From contig NC_053036.3 of the NCBI RefSeq assembly GCF_002575655.3, positions 155,844,627 through 155,908,626 on the forward strand: 64,000 nucleotides of DNA. The letters run 5' to 3'. Origin of the DNA: Aegilops tauschii subsp. strangulata (lineage: Eukaryota; Streptophyta; Magnoliopsida; Poales; Poaceae). Each line of letters begins with the position of its first letter. Position 1 is the stretch's first letter. The notes beneath the pieces are model-generated. The model was not told the DNA's origin, ran no database searches, and saw only the letters and a program-made list of their open reading frames with translations. Positions 45,905-57,627 of the stretch are shown here, piece by piece. The position numbers were made by a program, and so were the translations under genes.

Positions 45905-48683
45905 ATGGCCGGCCATCGCAGCTCCTCCTCTCGCCCCCGTAGCACTAAGCCAGGTAATTGGGAGAAGTGTTCCTTCCCCCACAGCCAATTAGTAGAGTTG
46001 CAGACCCAGGGGTTTCTCCCTCCTGCGTATATGGTCCCCGTCCGAGCCGGACTAGCCACTTATAATGGCGGGGAGCAAGCGGAGAGCTTTCCCAACCCAT
46101 CCAGGGGGAGCGGGTATGCCTTGTCCCTTACTTATTGAGGGGACTCGGATTTCCAATCCATCCGTTCCTCCGCGGGCTCCTAGAGTTCTATGGCCTCCAG
46201 CTGCATAACTTCACTCCCGCTTCCATATTACACATCGCTGGCTACGTCGCTCTTTGCGAGCTGTTTCTGGGCTGCGAAGCTCATTTCGAGCTATGGAAGA
46301 GCCTATTCTGCCTCGTACCCCGTACACAGGAGGGGTCAATATATCAAGTGGGCGGAGCCGAAATATGGCGCATCGCCGAGACCGGATACCTGTCCAGTAC
46401 TCTGAAGAAGACATCCGAAGACTGGCCTTCGGAGTGGTTTTATATGGAGGACGTCCCCCTTCTGGACCCTATTCGGATGGGCCTTCCTGAGTTTGATAAT
46501 GCCCCTTTGAAGAAACCCCACAAGTGGCGCCCTAGGAGCCCCCAGGAGGAAGATAACAGAGAGGTCCTTTACCTGATGGGCAGGATAAAAACGCTGGCCA
46601 AATCAGGACTGACAATAGTCGAGGTTATGTCAATATGTATAATGCAGGGGGTGCAGCCACTTCAGTATCGGGGGAAACCCATGTGGCACTTCAATGGAGA
46701 AGACGATGCCACCCGCTGCGGTCATAAAGGTCCGGACTCCACCGCTGCTCTAGCGAAAATACTGTCCGATTTGTACAAAGGAGAGGAAGAGGAGTTCATC
46801 CGCATTAAGCCACGGGATAGATTCTCCATGTACAACCCCCAAAACTGGGTGAGCTGCTACCTTTTACTCCAGACCTTCCCACATCCTTCATCATAAATAT
46901 TTACCTTGCTATTTCATAGCAGGAACTGCGAAAAGCTTTGAGGGAGGTCCACAGCCCGTCTCCACGGCCAGAGGACCCTGACCGGGCCCTCGACCCCGGA
47001 CTCAAAGAAGATCCGGACATATTTGTGGAGCTCGTCGACAGGACGTTCTATCAGTTAAGCTGCGACGGTGCCTTGGTGGCCATCATAACCGATTATCCTG
47101 GCCTGCTCCCTGCATCGCATGTAAGTAAAATCGGAGTCCTAACTTCTGAGAAGGACCCCTTCTTTGCACCTTACCCACCGCACACGTATTGCGTCTTACA
47201 GGGAAGGCCCTCGGGGCGCCATGCCGAACCCGCGGTGTCTCATCAACAAGGGGCACCGAAGCCGGGTAGGCTTAAAAGGAAGGCAGTCAGGACTGAGACG
47301 CCGTCACAGAGGTATGAAAAAACCCTGCTCCGTGGTTGTCGTCTTTAAAATATAATAACGTCCATGGTTCCTGGCAGGATAAACGCTCGCGGACTGTGTC
47401 CGGAGAGCCTGCCAGCCACGCCTCCACCAGCCGGACTCCAGAGCCGGACTTAGGGGCAGATGCTAACGTGGGGACAACGCCGGATGTTCCTCCTACAGAG
47501 GATGCGGATAGGTTGTCCGCTACGAATTCCCAAGTGGAGAGTACCATGAATCACAGGCGTCGCCGGGCCGTACTCCGTGACCTTGGTTTCTCTGAAGAGG
47601 CGTCCGATGCCTTCAACTCAGGGGACGCGTACATCCGAGCTGCTCAAAATGGTCTTGCCAGAGCCACAGACCAATACGTAAAGGATATACGGGTAAGAAA
47701 ATCTGATAATTATGTATATCAGTAGCCCCTGAGACTTGAAATAGTTGACACAACTGATTTAAGGATCATGATGTGCGTAGGTTCTTACGGAAAAGAATAC
47801 CCAGTTGTCTCAAGAGCTGGAGGAGTGCAAAGCCCAGCTACGGGCCGCAGTTGCCGCAATGAAGGAGTCCGAGAAGGCCCCATCAGGTAACACTTGTTTT
47901 TATCAAAAAGAATGACATGTACCGGTTAGTATGCGGCATGCATGAAAATCTAACAATAGATTCTGCAGATGATCCCGGAGTGAATCCGGAGGTCGTGCGA
48001 GGGGATGAGCAACATGCTCAACGACAGCTAAAGGCTGGCGAGCGCGTGCTTACACAGGTTAGGCGAGAGAAAAATGATCTCCAAGATGCCAATACCTGGC
48101 TGGGCGTTGAACTAAAAGATGTTCGGGCCCAGCTTGCTGACTCCGTAAAGGAGAATAAGAGGCTTCGACGCGGCATTTTTAGTAAGTGCTTGAACAAACT
48201 TTTATAGAGTTCAGCGAAGAAACCGGCTAACAGAGTTATATCTGTAGGTATGCTGACGGGTCGTCCGCAGAGGAGATGCCCGGGTCTGCAGGTGATCTTC
48301 TGCCAGAGCTCTCACAACTGCACGAACAAGTTCGGCAGGTGATGTAGGGCATTTCCCAGGCCTTGTGGCCATCCGCCTCCCTGCCAGGAAGCATGGGGGA
48401 GCTCGTAGGGATGCTCAAGGGAGCGCGGCGGCGCTTCTGATTATGGAAGATATCTGCCCGCCGACAAGGTGCAAGGGAAGCCTGGGCCATGGTGAAGACT
48501 CGATATACCAAGGCTGACCCGAACCATATGGCCGAAGTCGGACCCGTGGGGTCTGACGGGGAAGAGATCCCTGTCAATTTGGTGTATGACCAGGTGAAAT
48601 TAGCCGCAAAGTATTCCCAACAGGATTGTAGGCTAGACAGCCTGTTGGATGGTATAGAAGAAGAATTTAGTCAGTCTAAATGA
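45905..48683 (+). pseudogene. Multi-exon gene antisense to pol (gypsy-type transposon protein)
   Basis: It runs opposite to the element's pol. Exon 1 starts at ATG 45905 (MAGHRSSSSRPRS) but is cut by TGA at 46136. It continues as LGFPIHPFLRGLLEFYGLQL ... WRPRSPQEED, the pattern of the Pfam family named 'putative gypsy type transposon' (Transposase_28). Likely donor/acceptor pairs: 46849/46922, 47119/47201, 47692/47781, 47886/47969, 48181/48248. Later exons are acidic and coiled-coil-like (ELEECKAQLRAAVAAM, LGVELKDVRAQLADSVKENK), ending DSLLDGIEEEFSQSK at 48683. At least one further stop (near 48344) and a phase mismatch near 47312-47382 suggest decay. The function of this antisense protein is unknown. 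Confidence 0.65.
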
Positions 48684-49503
48684 CTGTGTACTTCAAGTGA
48701 CATATATTGTCCCTAGCCGGATTGTAAATCATTTGTCATGGCGGACCTTTTCGCTTCGACCTCCAGACCCGACAGTCCGGAGTGTATCCGAATACCCGCT
48801 CAGTTATGTAAAAACCGGGGTACGCGTGGGAACCAGGCGTATGGGTCATAAGTGCTTGAACAGACAAGTACCCAACTAGCTATGTTATATTACATGGATA
48901 GTAAGAAACATCTTCCAGGGAGAATAGTTCCGTTAAGGGTTCCTTTCCCTGGGTACGCATGCATTAATGTGCATGCCCGAACTGCAAAAAGAGACGCAGG
49001 ATATAAACATCTGGGGGCTTGTATTGAAATAAGTAAAAGTCATCTTTTGTTCATCGACCGAATATTCCCTTAAGAACGCTAGCTTTCGGCTTCACCCAGT
49101 CTGAGGTACACATCCGGCTGACCCGGCAGTAACAATCGCAGAGGTGCTCCCCTTATGCCCTAGCAGAATTAACGGGAACGTAGGGCATAAACACAAGAGC
49201 CAGGCAACCCAGCTTGGCCAAAACATAAGTCATATCGATGCATATAATGGCGAAGAAAAGGTACATGTGGAAAAGCAACACATGTGCGGGGGGCATAGAG
49301 CCCAGAGCATAGTTATATTAAGCTTCTGTATAAGAAGCCCCCAGGTATAATGAGCACGCACGGCGCGTCAAGATTGTGTAGTCAAGACACACTTTAAGCT
49401 TTTAAGGCCATGAAGAAAAAGGGAAGAAAGAGAGAAAGAAAGACAGATAGCAGATATATATAAAAAAAGGGCGGAGTTAAGGAGACGAACACAGAGTCCG
49501 GCA
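48684..49503. other. Spacer between the antisense gene and pol in the Fatima-like element
   Basis: Non-coding on both strands as far as I can see; it would contain the overlapping 3' ends of the two opposite transcripts. Confidence 0.4.
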
Positions 49504-51715
49504 CTAGGCGTAGAATCTTCGGAGTCTGACCGCGTTCCATGGGTTTGGCTCGAGTCGATTGTCCGATGCATCACGCAGACGGTATGCTCCACCGATGAGA
49601 ACTTTATCGATGATGAAGGGACCTTCCCATTTGGGCTTGAGCTTGTCCTTTTTCTTCTCTGGTAGGCGTAGAACGAGTTCGCCAACGTTATAAGTTTTGG
49701 CCCGTACTTCTCTGCTTTGATACCGTCGAGCCTGTTGCTGATAGAATGCGGAGCAGGCTTTTGCAACGTCACGCTCCTCCTCCAAGGCATCTAAACTGTC
49801 CTGCCGATCAAGCTCGGCTTCTTTTCCTTCGTACATGCGCACTTGAGGTGAGTCATGAATGATGTCGCAGGGCAGTACCGCCTCTGCGCCGTACACCATA
49901 AAAAACGGTGTGTATCCGGTAGTGTGATTCGGCGTGGTCCGCAGCCCCCAAAGTACGGAGTCGAGCTCCTCAACCCAGTGCGTACCTGATTCCTTCAAGG
50001 ATCGCACTAGTCTGGGTTTGATGCCGCTCATAATAAGACCATTGCTCGTTCGACTTGACCGTTTGTTTGGGGGTGATAGACGGAGGCATAATCGAGCTTA
50101 ATGCCCATGTTGCCGCACCAAGTTTTTACCTCGTCAGCTGTGAAGTTTGAGCCATTATCGGTGATGATGCTGTGGGGGACGCCGTAACGGTGTACAACCC
50201 CAGATATGAAGTCTATCACTGGTCCGGACTCGGCCGTTTTAACTGGTTTGGCTTCTATCCATTTGGTGAATTTATCCACCATGACCAATAGGTATTTTTT
50301 CTTATGGCTTCCCCCTTTAAGGGGTCCGACCATATCAAGCCCCTAGACGACAAAGGGCCAAGTAATGGGGATTGTTCGGAGAGCAGTAGGTGGCAGATGG
50401 CTTTGGTTTGCAAAAAGCTGGCAACCGACGCAACGTTGGACGAGGTCCTGTGCGTCTGCTTGGGCCGTCGGCCAGTAAAAACCTGTACGGAAGGCCTTGC
50501 TTACAAGGGCCCGAGCTGCGGCGTGATGGCCATCGAGTCCAGCATGAATTTCTGCCAAAAGTTGCCATCCTTCCTCTTCGGAGACGCACCTTTGAAGTAC
50601 TCCGGTAACGCTTTTCTTATAAAGCTCTCCCTCGTGGACCTTGTAGGCTTTAGATCGCCGCACAATGCAACGTGCCTCGTTTGGGTCCTCAGGGAGTTCT
50701 TGCCTAGTTAGGTAGGCCAAGAAGGGTTCTGTCCACGGGGCGATGACAGCCATAATCACGTGGGCCGAAGGTGTTATTTCGGTGGCAGAGCCTTTGATTA
50801 CGTCAGAGTGTTCGGGATCGGGCGTTGTGGCCGGATCCGGACTGTTGTTGCCGGTCTCCCCTTCCCACACCACGGATGGCTTAAACAGCCTTTCCAAGAA
50901 GATATTACGTGGGACCAGGTCGCACTTAGCGCCGATGCGGGCGAGGATATCCGCCGCTTGATTGTTTTCTCGGACCACATGGTGGAATTCGAGCCCCTCG
51001 AACCGAGCTGACATTTTGAGGACGGCGTTGTGGTAAGCCGCCATTTTTGGGTCCTTAGCGTCAAAGTCTCCATTTATTTGAGATATTGCGAGGTTCGAAT
51101 CCCCACGCACCTCTAGGAGTTGAATGCCCATGGAGATTGCCATCTGGAGACCATGCAAGAAGGCCTCATATTCTACTGCATTGTTGGAGTCTCTGTATAA
51201 TATTTGGAGTACGTATTGGACTGTATCTCTGGTGGGGGAAGTCAGGACGATGCCTGCCCCCAGACCATCCAGCATCTTAGAGCCGTCAAAGTGCATGATC
51301 CAATTGGAGTACGCGCCGTACTCTTTAGGGAGTTCGGCTTCTGTCCATTCGGCGACGAAATCAGCCAGTACTTGCGACTTAATGGCTCGCCGTGGTTTGT
51401 ATGTTATGTCGAACGGGAGGAGCTCAATAGCCCATTTAGCAATCCGGCCCGTGGCATCGCGGTTATTTATTATGTCGTTGAGTGGTACTTCAGAAGCCAC
51501 CGTAATTGAACACTCTTGAAAGTAGTGTCGTAATTTCCGGGATGCCATGAAGACCGCGTATGCTATCTTTTGATAATGTGGGTACCGTGATTTGCATGGA
51601 GTGAGGACAGTGGATACGTAGTATACTGGCTTTTGAAGCGGGAACTTATGTCCGTCCGTCTCTCGTTCGGCGACGAGCACTGCGCTTACAACTTGGTGTG
51701 TTGCCGCTATATATA
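49504..51715 (-). pseudogene. Gypsy pol: RNase H and integrase (5' part missing)
   Basis: Reading down from 51715, it begins with the end of the reverse transcriptase/RNase H connection (YIAATHQVVSAVLVAERE). An RNase H-like domain follows with catalytic acids in HFDGSKMLDG, AVEYEAF and VRGDSNLAI. Next is the integrase zinc-binding region (HAGLDGHHAAARAL ... CVGCQLFA), then the integrase core with D, D and E in GLDMVGPL, IITDNGSNF and NGQVERA, and a C-terminal GPFIIDKVLIGGAYRL segment ending at 49504. Two breaks are seen. TAG at 50343-50345 replaces the Trp expected before GLDMVG, and a one-base loss near 50040 shifts frame just after VERA. The element cannot encode an active integrase without repair. 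Confidence 0.9.
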
Positions 51716-52496
51716 TGTCGGAGTAATTGGCCACGGGTACCCCGAAGACGGCAAGACAATATTTCAAGACATCGGGGCTAGCAAAGCCCCTCAGTCCGAC
51801 TGCCCGGCTGCTCCTGCCGGCTCCCCGTCCGCTGCTCTGCCTGGCCAGCTGCCGACTGCACCAACCAGCCGGCTGCCGGCTGCAGCCCGACCCGACATCG
51901 ACAAGACCCTGACGAGACGGCCATACCGCGGACAAGACAACCGTACCGCGACACCATCATGTATAGTGTCACTTGTCCCCTGGCACTATTTATGAAGTGA
52001 CCCAGGGGACAAGCATGACATGCACCATGCCTTGCCCATACCCACTACCAAGCTTACATACTAAGCTACCCTCTCCTATATAAAGAGACACACATCCATC
52101 CATCCAGGGGATGGACTCACGCACACACAAGAAAATAGCTAGCAAGCTAGCTAAGCTATCCATCCATCCATCCACACAACACACTCACGCATGAGCACCC
52201 CTATGCTCACGGCCATGAGCATGGCCGGCCACTAGCACGCCACATACGAGGCCAGATGCCAGATGCCTATGGCACTGACCTCAGATACAGCTCCAGGAGC
52301 ATCCTGTACCAGATATACTACAGATACACAGACATGCAGGAGTAGGGGTATTATCTCTCCGGAGAGCCCCGAACCTGGGTAAACTAGCGTGTGCTACTCG
52401 CATACCCGCTCCCAGTCCTATCAGCAGCAGTCTTACCCTCACACTAAGCCCCTGTGGCATCTGTCGCCTCACACCCCCCGTGAGAATACCACGACA
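51716..52496 (+). repeat. 5' LTR of the non-autonomous element (781 bp)
   Basis: TGTCGGAG ... ACCACGACA. A TATA box ctcctaTATAAAG lies near 52077-52084, followed by short catccatccatc repeats. Confidence 0.85.
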
Positions 52497-52516
52497 GTTG
52501 GCGCCCACCGTGGGGT
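52497..52516 (+). other. Primer-binding site of the non-autonomous element
   Basis: gtTGGCGCCCACCGTGGGG lies immediately after the LTR, a form seen in many Triticeae gypsy elements. Confidence 0.65.
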
Positions 52517-52528
52517 GGTACTACTACT

Positions 52529-54630
52529 ATGCTACCACGCTGCTGCTGGTTTCGCTGTCCGGGCGGGACCCTTATTTTCATCACCTCCGCCGCGGCGTCG
52601 CGCCGTCTCTCCGGTAGCGCTCGGGGGCTCGACTTCGACCCGCCCCCGGAGTGGCCGTGCGGGACGGCGCGTCCTCGTCGTCGGCCTCGCCGCCTTCGTC
52701 ATCATCACCGTTGCAACGCCGATCGTCCGTCCGCGCACGCGCCGCGCGTGCGGTGCCTCGCTTCGATTGGCCGCATCCGTGCGCGCGCCGTGCCGCGTCA
52801 CTCGCGTCTGCTCCCCTCCGCGTTGTGCCTTGCTCTGGCCGAAGCGTGCGTTTGCCACTCCATATCTCATCTATGCAAGCAAGCTAGATACAAGTCAAAC
52901 CATGGTCAAACCATTAGCCAAACACCACCTATGCACAAGCCAGACAATGCTTGTACAATGGCAATGGCTTGGATACTAGTCAGATACCCCCCAGACAACG
53001 CCCAGACTATGGCGTTGTTTGCTGCTCCAGCCATCCCGCATGCCTGGCCCGTCGTCCTCGCGCAGCCCCGACCATGCTACGCCCTGCGTACGGCTCCGCG
53101 CCTCCGTCCCGCTCCGCGCGTTGCGCCTTCGGCCGCCTACGCACTCGGTCACGCCCGCCCGCGGTGTGCCCTGCGTCAGGCTCCGCGCCTTCGTCACGGC
53201 CGCGCCAGCTCGCCTGGCCAGCCGCTCTGCCTCTGCGAGCTTGCATCTACAGCTGCCGCGTCTGCCGCGCCAGCTCCCATCGCCTCGTGCCTACTCCACC
53301 GCGCACGGCTCCGCGCTCGGCCGTCCGGCCCGGCTCCGCTCCGTCACCCGGCCGCCTCGGCGGCTCCCGCGCCCTGCCCCGGTGAGACGGCCTCCGCCTC
53401 GCGGCCTTGCTGCTCATCCGCCTCGTCCACGAGCCCCGCCGGCTCGCGGCCCGCGCCGGCTGCGCCGCTCTTGGCCTCCCGGGCCGCCTGCCGGGTCGCC
53501 ACGCGCGGTGCCGGCTCCGCCCAGCCTCTGCTTCGACCGCCCCTGGTCCTGCTCGTCGTCGGCCGGCTCCACGCCTCCCGCGCGCTTGCTCCAGCACCTG
53601 CGCCAGCCGCGTGGGCCCCGTGCCAGGCCAAGGGCCCACTCCCACCGGCGCCAGCGCTCCAGCCGGCCGCAGCTCCGAGCCGGCTCCCGCCCCACACGCG
53701 CGCGGCGCCTCCTCCTCCTGCCGGCGCCCGTGCTCCCCTGCGCCTGACGGCTCCGTGCCGACTCCTCCCCGTCATGGGCCGACTGCCCCGCGTCCGCCCA
53801 CTCCCACCGGCGCCAGCGCTCCAGCCGGCCGCGGCTCCGAGCCGGCTCCCGCCCCACACGCGCGCGGCGCCTCCTCCTCCTGCCGGCGCCCGCGCTCCCC
53901 TGCGCCTGACGGCTCCGTGCCGACTCCTCCCCGCCGTGGGCCGACTGCCCCGCGTCCGCCCACACCAACGCCGCCGCGCCCGGCCTCCTCCCCGGCCCCC
54001 GCGCTGCCCGCCGACTCGCGCCGCAGCCGGCCGCCTGCCCGCCCCGCGCCTCGGCTGCCCTCTGCAGCACACCCGGCCTCCGCCACCTCGCCATGGCTCC
54101 CGGCGCTTGGGCCGGATCCCCGACGCTGGCCCGCCCTGCACCGGTTCCTCCCCGTGCCGGCTTCCCCGCGCGCCGCCTTGAGCGGGAGCCTGTCCGCCTC
54201 GCCGCTGTGGCCAACCACCGCCGCCCCGGCCGACTGTGGCTCCTGCGCCAGCCGGCCTCGCCTGCTCGCCCGTCTCCGTCCGCGGCGCGGCTCCCCTGCT
54301 CTGCACCCGCCTGCTCCCGCGCCGGCTGCGCCGGGCCCGGCCGGCTCCGGCCTCCTCCTCCGCCTGGTCGCGCTCGCGTCCGCCTACCGCGCCTGTAGGC
54401 CCCGTTCGGCCTACGCCCGCATCACCGCCTGCCGTCCTCTCGTCCTCGCCAGCACCGGCCTCCCGCGCGCCTGCGCCCCGGGCCGGCTCCTCGTCCGCCC
54501 CAGCGGGCGCCCCGCCCCGTGGCCGGATGTGCCGCGCCGCCTCCGCGCCGAACCGTCCGGCTCCCCGCTTGCCCGCTGCCGGCTCCTGTTGTGGCCGACT
54601 GCCCACACGGGGATGGGCAAAGAAAACTAG
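52529..54630. other. GC-rich, Pro/Ala/Arg-coding tract without recognisable domains
   Basis: Open frames over 400 codons long exist on both strands at once because stop codons are rare in this very GC-rich DNA. The longest plus-strand ones (52529-54181, 53407-54630) are Pro/Ala-rich with no gag motif. A 162-bp tandem duplication (53635-53796 and 53797-53958, 54 codons, so frame-neutral) lies inside. I do not assign a gene. Confidence 0.5.
53635..53958. repeat. Tandem duplication, 2 x 162 bp
   Basis: cccactcccaccggcgccag starts each copy (53635, 53797). The copies differ at only a few bases (for example gtcatggg / gccgtggg at their ends). A third copy begins (cccacaccaac) but breaks off. Confidence 0.9.
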
Positions 54631-54850
54631 AAAAGGGCAGAGCCGTGTAAAAGAAAAGAGTCAAGGGCTGTATGCCCGACCGGCTGGCTGTGAAAAAAAA
54701 AGAGAGAGAAAGAAGTCGGCTGGGACAAAGAGAAGAAAAGAAACACCCGTCCGGATGATTCGTCCGCCTGCTTCGCCACTCGGACGGTTAATCGTGACCC
54801 ACGCTGTCGGTAGTGCCAAGCCGGTTGGTCTGCCTCCTGCTCCGATGGCA

Positions 54851-55460
54851 CACCCAGCGGGTGCGCTGACACGCCCCCGTGAAGAAAGAGAAGACAAACT
54901 AGTTGCCGGGAGATCCGGCCCGATTGCTCAGCAGTCGGCCCGAATCTCGGGGGCTACACCCAGCGGGTGCGCTGACGCGCCCCCGCGAGGAAAAAAGACA
55001 AAGTAGTCGCCGGGAGATCCGGCCCGACTGCTCAGCAGTCGGCCCGAATCTCGGGGGCTACACCCAGCGGGTGCGCTGACGCGCCCCCGCGAGGAAAGAA
55101 GACAAAGTAGTCGCCGGGAGATCCGGCTCGACTGCTCAGCAGTCGGCCCGAATCTCGGGGGCTACACCCAGCAGGTGCGCTGACGCGCCCCCGCGAGGAA
55201 AGAAGACAAAGTAGTTGCCGGAAGATCCGGCCCGACTGCTCAGCAGTCGGCCCGAATCTCGGGGGCTACACCCAGTGGGTGCGCTGGCGCGCCCCCACGG
55301 AAGATTGCAGACAAGAGAAGAGTTTCGTCCGGCTGCCAGCAGCCGGCAGAAGAAGAAAAAGGGCACTGTAAGACGCCTCGCCGCCTGGCTGGTCGAGCCT
55401 GACCGGCCGGAACCCTCCTTCGAGCACCCGGGGGCTCGAAGGCTACACCCAGCGGGTGCG
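54851..55460. repeat. Tandem array of a ~104-bp unit before the 3' LTR
   Basis: cacccagcgggtgcgctgac recurs at 54851, 54957, 55061, 55165 and 55269 (106, 104, 104, 104), then in a diverged form at 55446. Each unit contains the inverted repeat GACTGCtcaGCAGTC and gccgggagatccgg. Confidence 0.9.
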
Positions 55461-56145
55461 CCGGCTCTCTTCGGCAAACTCCGCCTCGGCTACACGAAAA
55501 CCAATGTGAGCTCCTCACCCGCATATTTTTTCACCGCGAGAGCACGGATAACCCCGAGCGATGCTCGGGGGCTATCTCCGCATTTCATTACAGTTGCATC
55601 ACTGTTCGCCCCGGCGCCAGCCAGAGTTGGCCCGGGGGCTGGCCGCTTGGCCTGAGACGTTTGTTCCCGCAGACGGCTTAGCAGCGTGCGCGGTACCAAA
55701 GGCCCACTCTTAGTCACAGACCGCGGAGCGGCTGTCCGGCTAGCAAGAGTGAACGCTGGAGGCCACCCACGCGAAAAACGTCCGGGAAGAAAAGCGGTTC
55801 GGGCAACCCGGCCGTTTTCTTTATGAGTACCTGCTCGGTTAAATTCGCTCCCAGAGTCTGAGTACTGTACACTCCGCTTCGCGGCCCACTCTCAGCCACA
55901 GACCGCAGAGCGGCTGTCCGGCGAGCGAGAGCACAAGCCAAAGAGTGGAGGGAACATGAAAAAGATTGAAGGGGGCTCGGACGAAACCGAGTCGGCACCC
56001 TCTGCTTAAAACTTGCAATGCTAAAAGCAATCATTTGATATATCTACGTGGACTAACTTTGTCTTTTTGCATGATCATTTCCATGAACACCCACCAAAAA
56101 ACCTCCGCCCAACTTTGCCAAGTTGCCCGGAGGCTTGGGGGCTAC

Positions 56146-56325
56146 TGTCGGAGTAATTGGCCACGGGTACCCCGAAGACGGCAAGACAATATTTCAAGAC
56201 ATCGGGGCTAGCAAAGCCCCTCAGTCCGACTGCCCGGCTGCTCCTGCCGGCTCGCCATCCGACTGCTCTGCCTGGCCGGCTGCCGGCTGCCGACTGCACC
56301 AACCAGCCGGCTGCCGACTCCAGCC
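56146..56325 (+). repeat. Start of the 3' LTR of the non-autonomous element, interrupted
   Basis: Matches 51716 onward, with small changes such as an extra ggctgcc. It ends in ccagcc, where TGTGACACCC of the next element begins; ccagcc also occurs at the equivalent place in the 5' LTR (gcagcc), confirming an insertion. Confidence 0.9.
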
Positions 56326-57619
56326 TGTGACACCCAAAATTTTATTTCTGGTTTTATCAAAATCTTTTATTTGGATTTGAGGAGGGTATTTAAATTTTCT
56401 TCTAAAGAACTCTCCCTCTCAAAAATTTTCTTTTGTGACAAATATTTTGTTGGGATTCACCCAAGACTTGATTGTTGGTCTTGGAGGTTTTTCATCTCAT
56501 TTTTGGCTCAAGGGTTTTTCATTTGGAAAAAAATATCTCTTTTGAAAATATTTTAAATAGCCTATGGCTTTTGGAGTGATCTTTTGCCCTTTTCAAAAAT
56601 CCCTCTTGCCATGACCCAAGTGGAAATCCCCTCCCAAGAGCCTTTCCTCATCTTTGGATCATGATATACTTCAAATCCAGCAAGTTGAACCTCTCCATGT
56701 ATTTGTTTCCATTTATTTTCTTATTAAAAATATTTCTGCCCTCTACTTTGGCTATTGGAGGTTTACAAAGGAGCTACCCTTTCTGCTTTGAGTTTTGCCT
56801 CCAAACCAATTTCCCTAGCTAGTCCTTGGAGCCCTCAACCAAGATCCATGAAGATCCACTGGTCTCCAGTTCAAATATTTCAAATTATTCTTGCTGCAAG
56901 TTTGGACCTTATTTGCCAAATTTGATGAAATTCATTTGAAATCTTCTCCTAAAAATCTGAGAAAATTCAGGCAGCCTCTGGGTGCATTGAGTGGTCACCT
57001 CACCAAGTCCCAGCTCCAGAAATTTTTTTCTTCATGCCAAATCATTTCGTCGAACACCTACTGGACACTGTTGCTGTCATGTTCAGAAATTCAGAGAAAA
57101 CAGTTTTAGTCACTGCTGTCGTTTTCTTCAGAGACCGACGTCGATCTCGCCAGTGCCGCGGTGGCGCCTTGCTCCCTGTCCCCGCCTTCTTATCCTTGCG
57201 CCGCACGTTCGTCTGGAGGCTAGCTGGCGTCGGCGACGAGCAGGCGGAGGTGCGCCACCCCGTGAGCGACGGCAGCGGCGGCTTTGCGGCTGCCAGAGTG
57301 AGGCGCATCCTGGACGGCGCCGTCCAGCGCCGCCCAAGCCACCAGAGGCCGCCGCGTGGCCCTCCACTCCCCCGTGCGCGCTGCCACCCTTCGTCGTGAA
57401 CCGCTAGGCGCGGAGCGCGCTCTCTGCCGCCGCCGTGCCCGTACGGCCGCCCCGTCGGGGATCATCGCATTACGCCAAGCCCGGCCGAAGTTTAGCGGGG
57501 GAACGGCACCAGTGAACTTCCCTGATGCTGCCTGGCCACTTAAACTCCCTGCTCAACCCCTGCCTCGCCGTAATCGCTCGCCGGAGCTACCCCGTTCACG
57601 GCCACCCCCTCGGATCGCC

Positions 57620-57627
57620 TATAAATA
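57620..57627 (+). promoter_or_regulatory. TATA box of the 4-kb LTR
   Basis: cgccTATAAATAgaggcccc is a strong TATA context. Transcription from here would leave about 2.7 kb of LTR leader before the primer-binding site. Confidence 0.7.

Larger units (their letters stand above)
45119..51715 (-). mobile_element. Fatima-like gypsy retrotransposon, minus strand, 3' half
   Basis: The 3' LTR is 45119-45573. An antisense gene lies at 45905-48683 and pol at 49504-51715, all fitting a gypsy element read right to left. The pol stops at 51715, where a second LTR element begins (5-bp flank atata). The missing part (gag, protease, most of reverse transcriptase and the 5' LTR) should lie to the right of the nested insertions, beyond the window. 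The family name is from memory of the LTR sequence. Confidence 0.75.
51716..56325 (+). mobile_element. Non-autonomous LTR retrotransposon nested in the Fatima-like pol
   Basis: The 5' LTR (51716-52496) and the start of the 3' LTR (from 56146) share TGTCGGAGTAATTGGCCACG and about 180 bases with few differences. The interior of about 3.65 kb has no gag or pol domain, only a GC-rich tract and tandem repeats. It starts with a primer-binding-type ttGGCGCCCACCGTGGGG and ends with a purine-rich ggaggcttgggggctac. The 3' LTR is cut at 56325 by another gypsy element. Flanking atata (51711-51715) is the candidate target duplication. Confidence 0.85.

Noticed and set aside
53344..54606. 420-codon minus-strand Gly/Arg/Ala-rich frame
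   Set aside because: A matching long frame lies on the plus strand; both result from scarce stop codons in very GC-rich DNA. No domain recognised.
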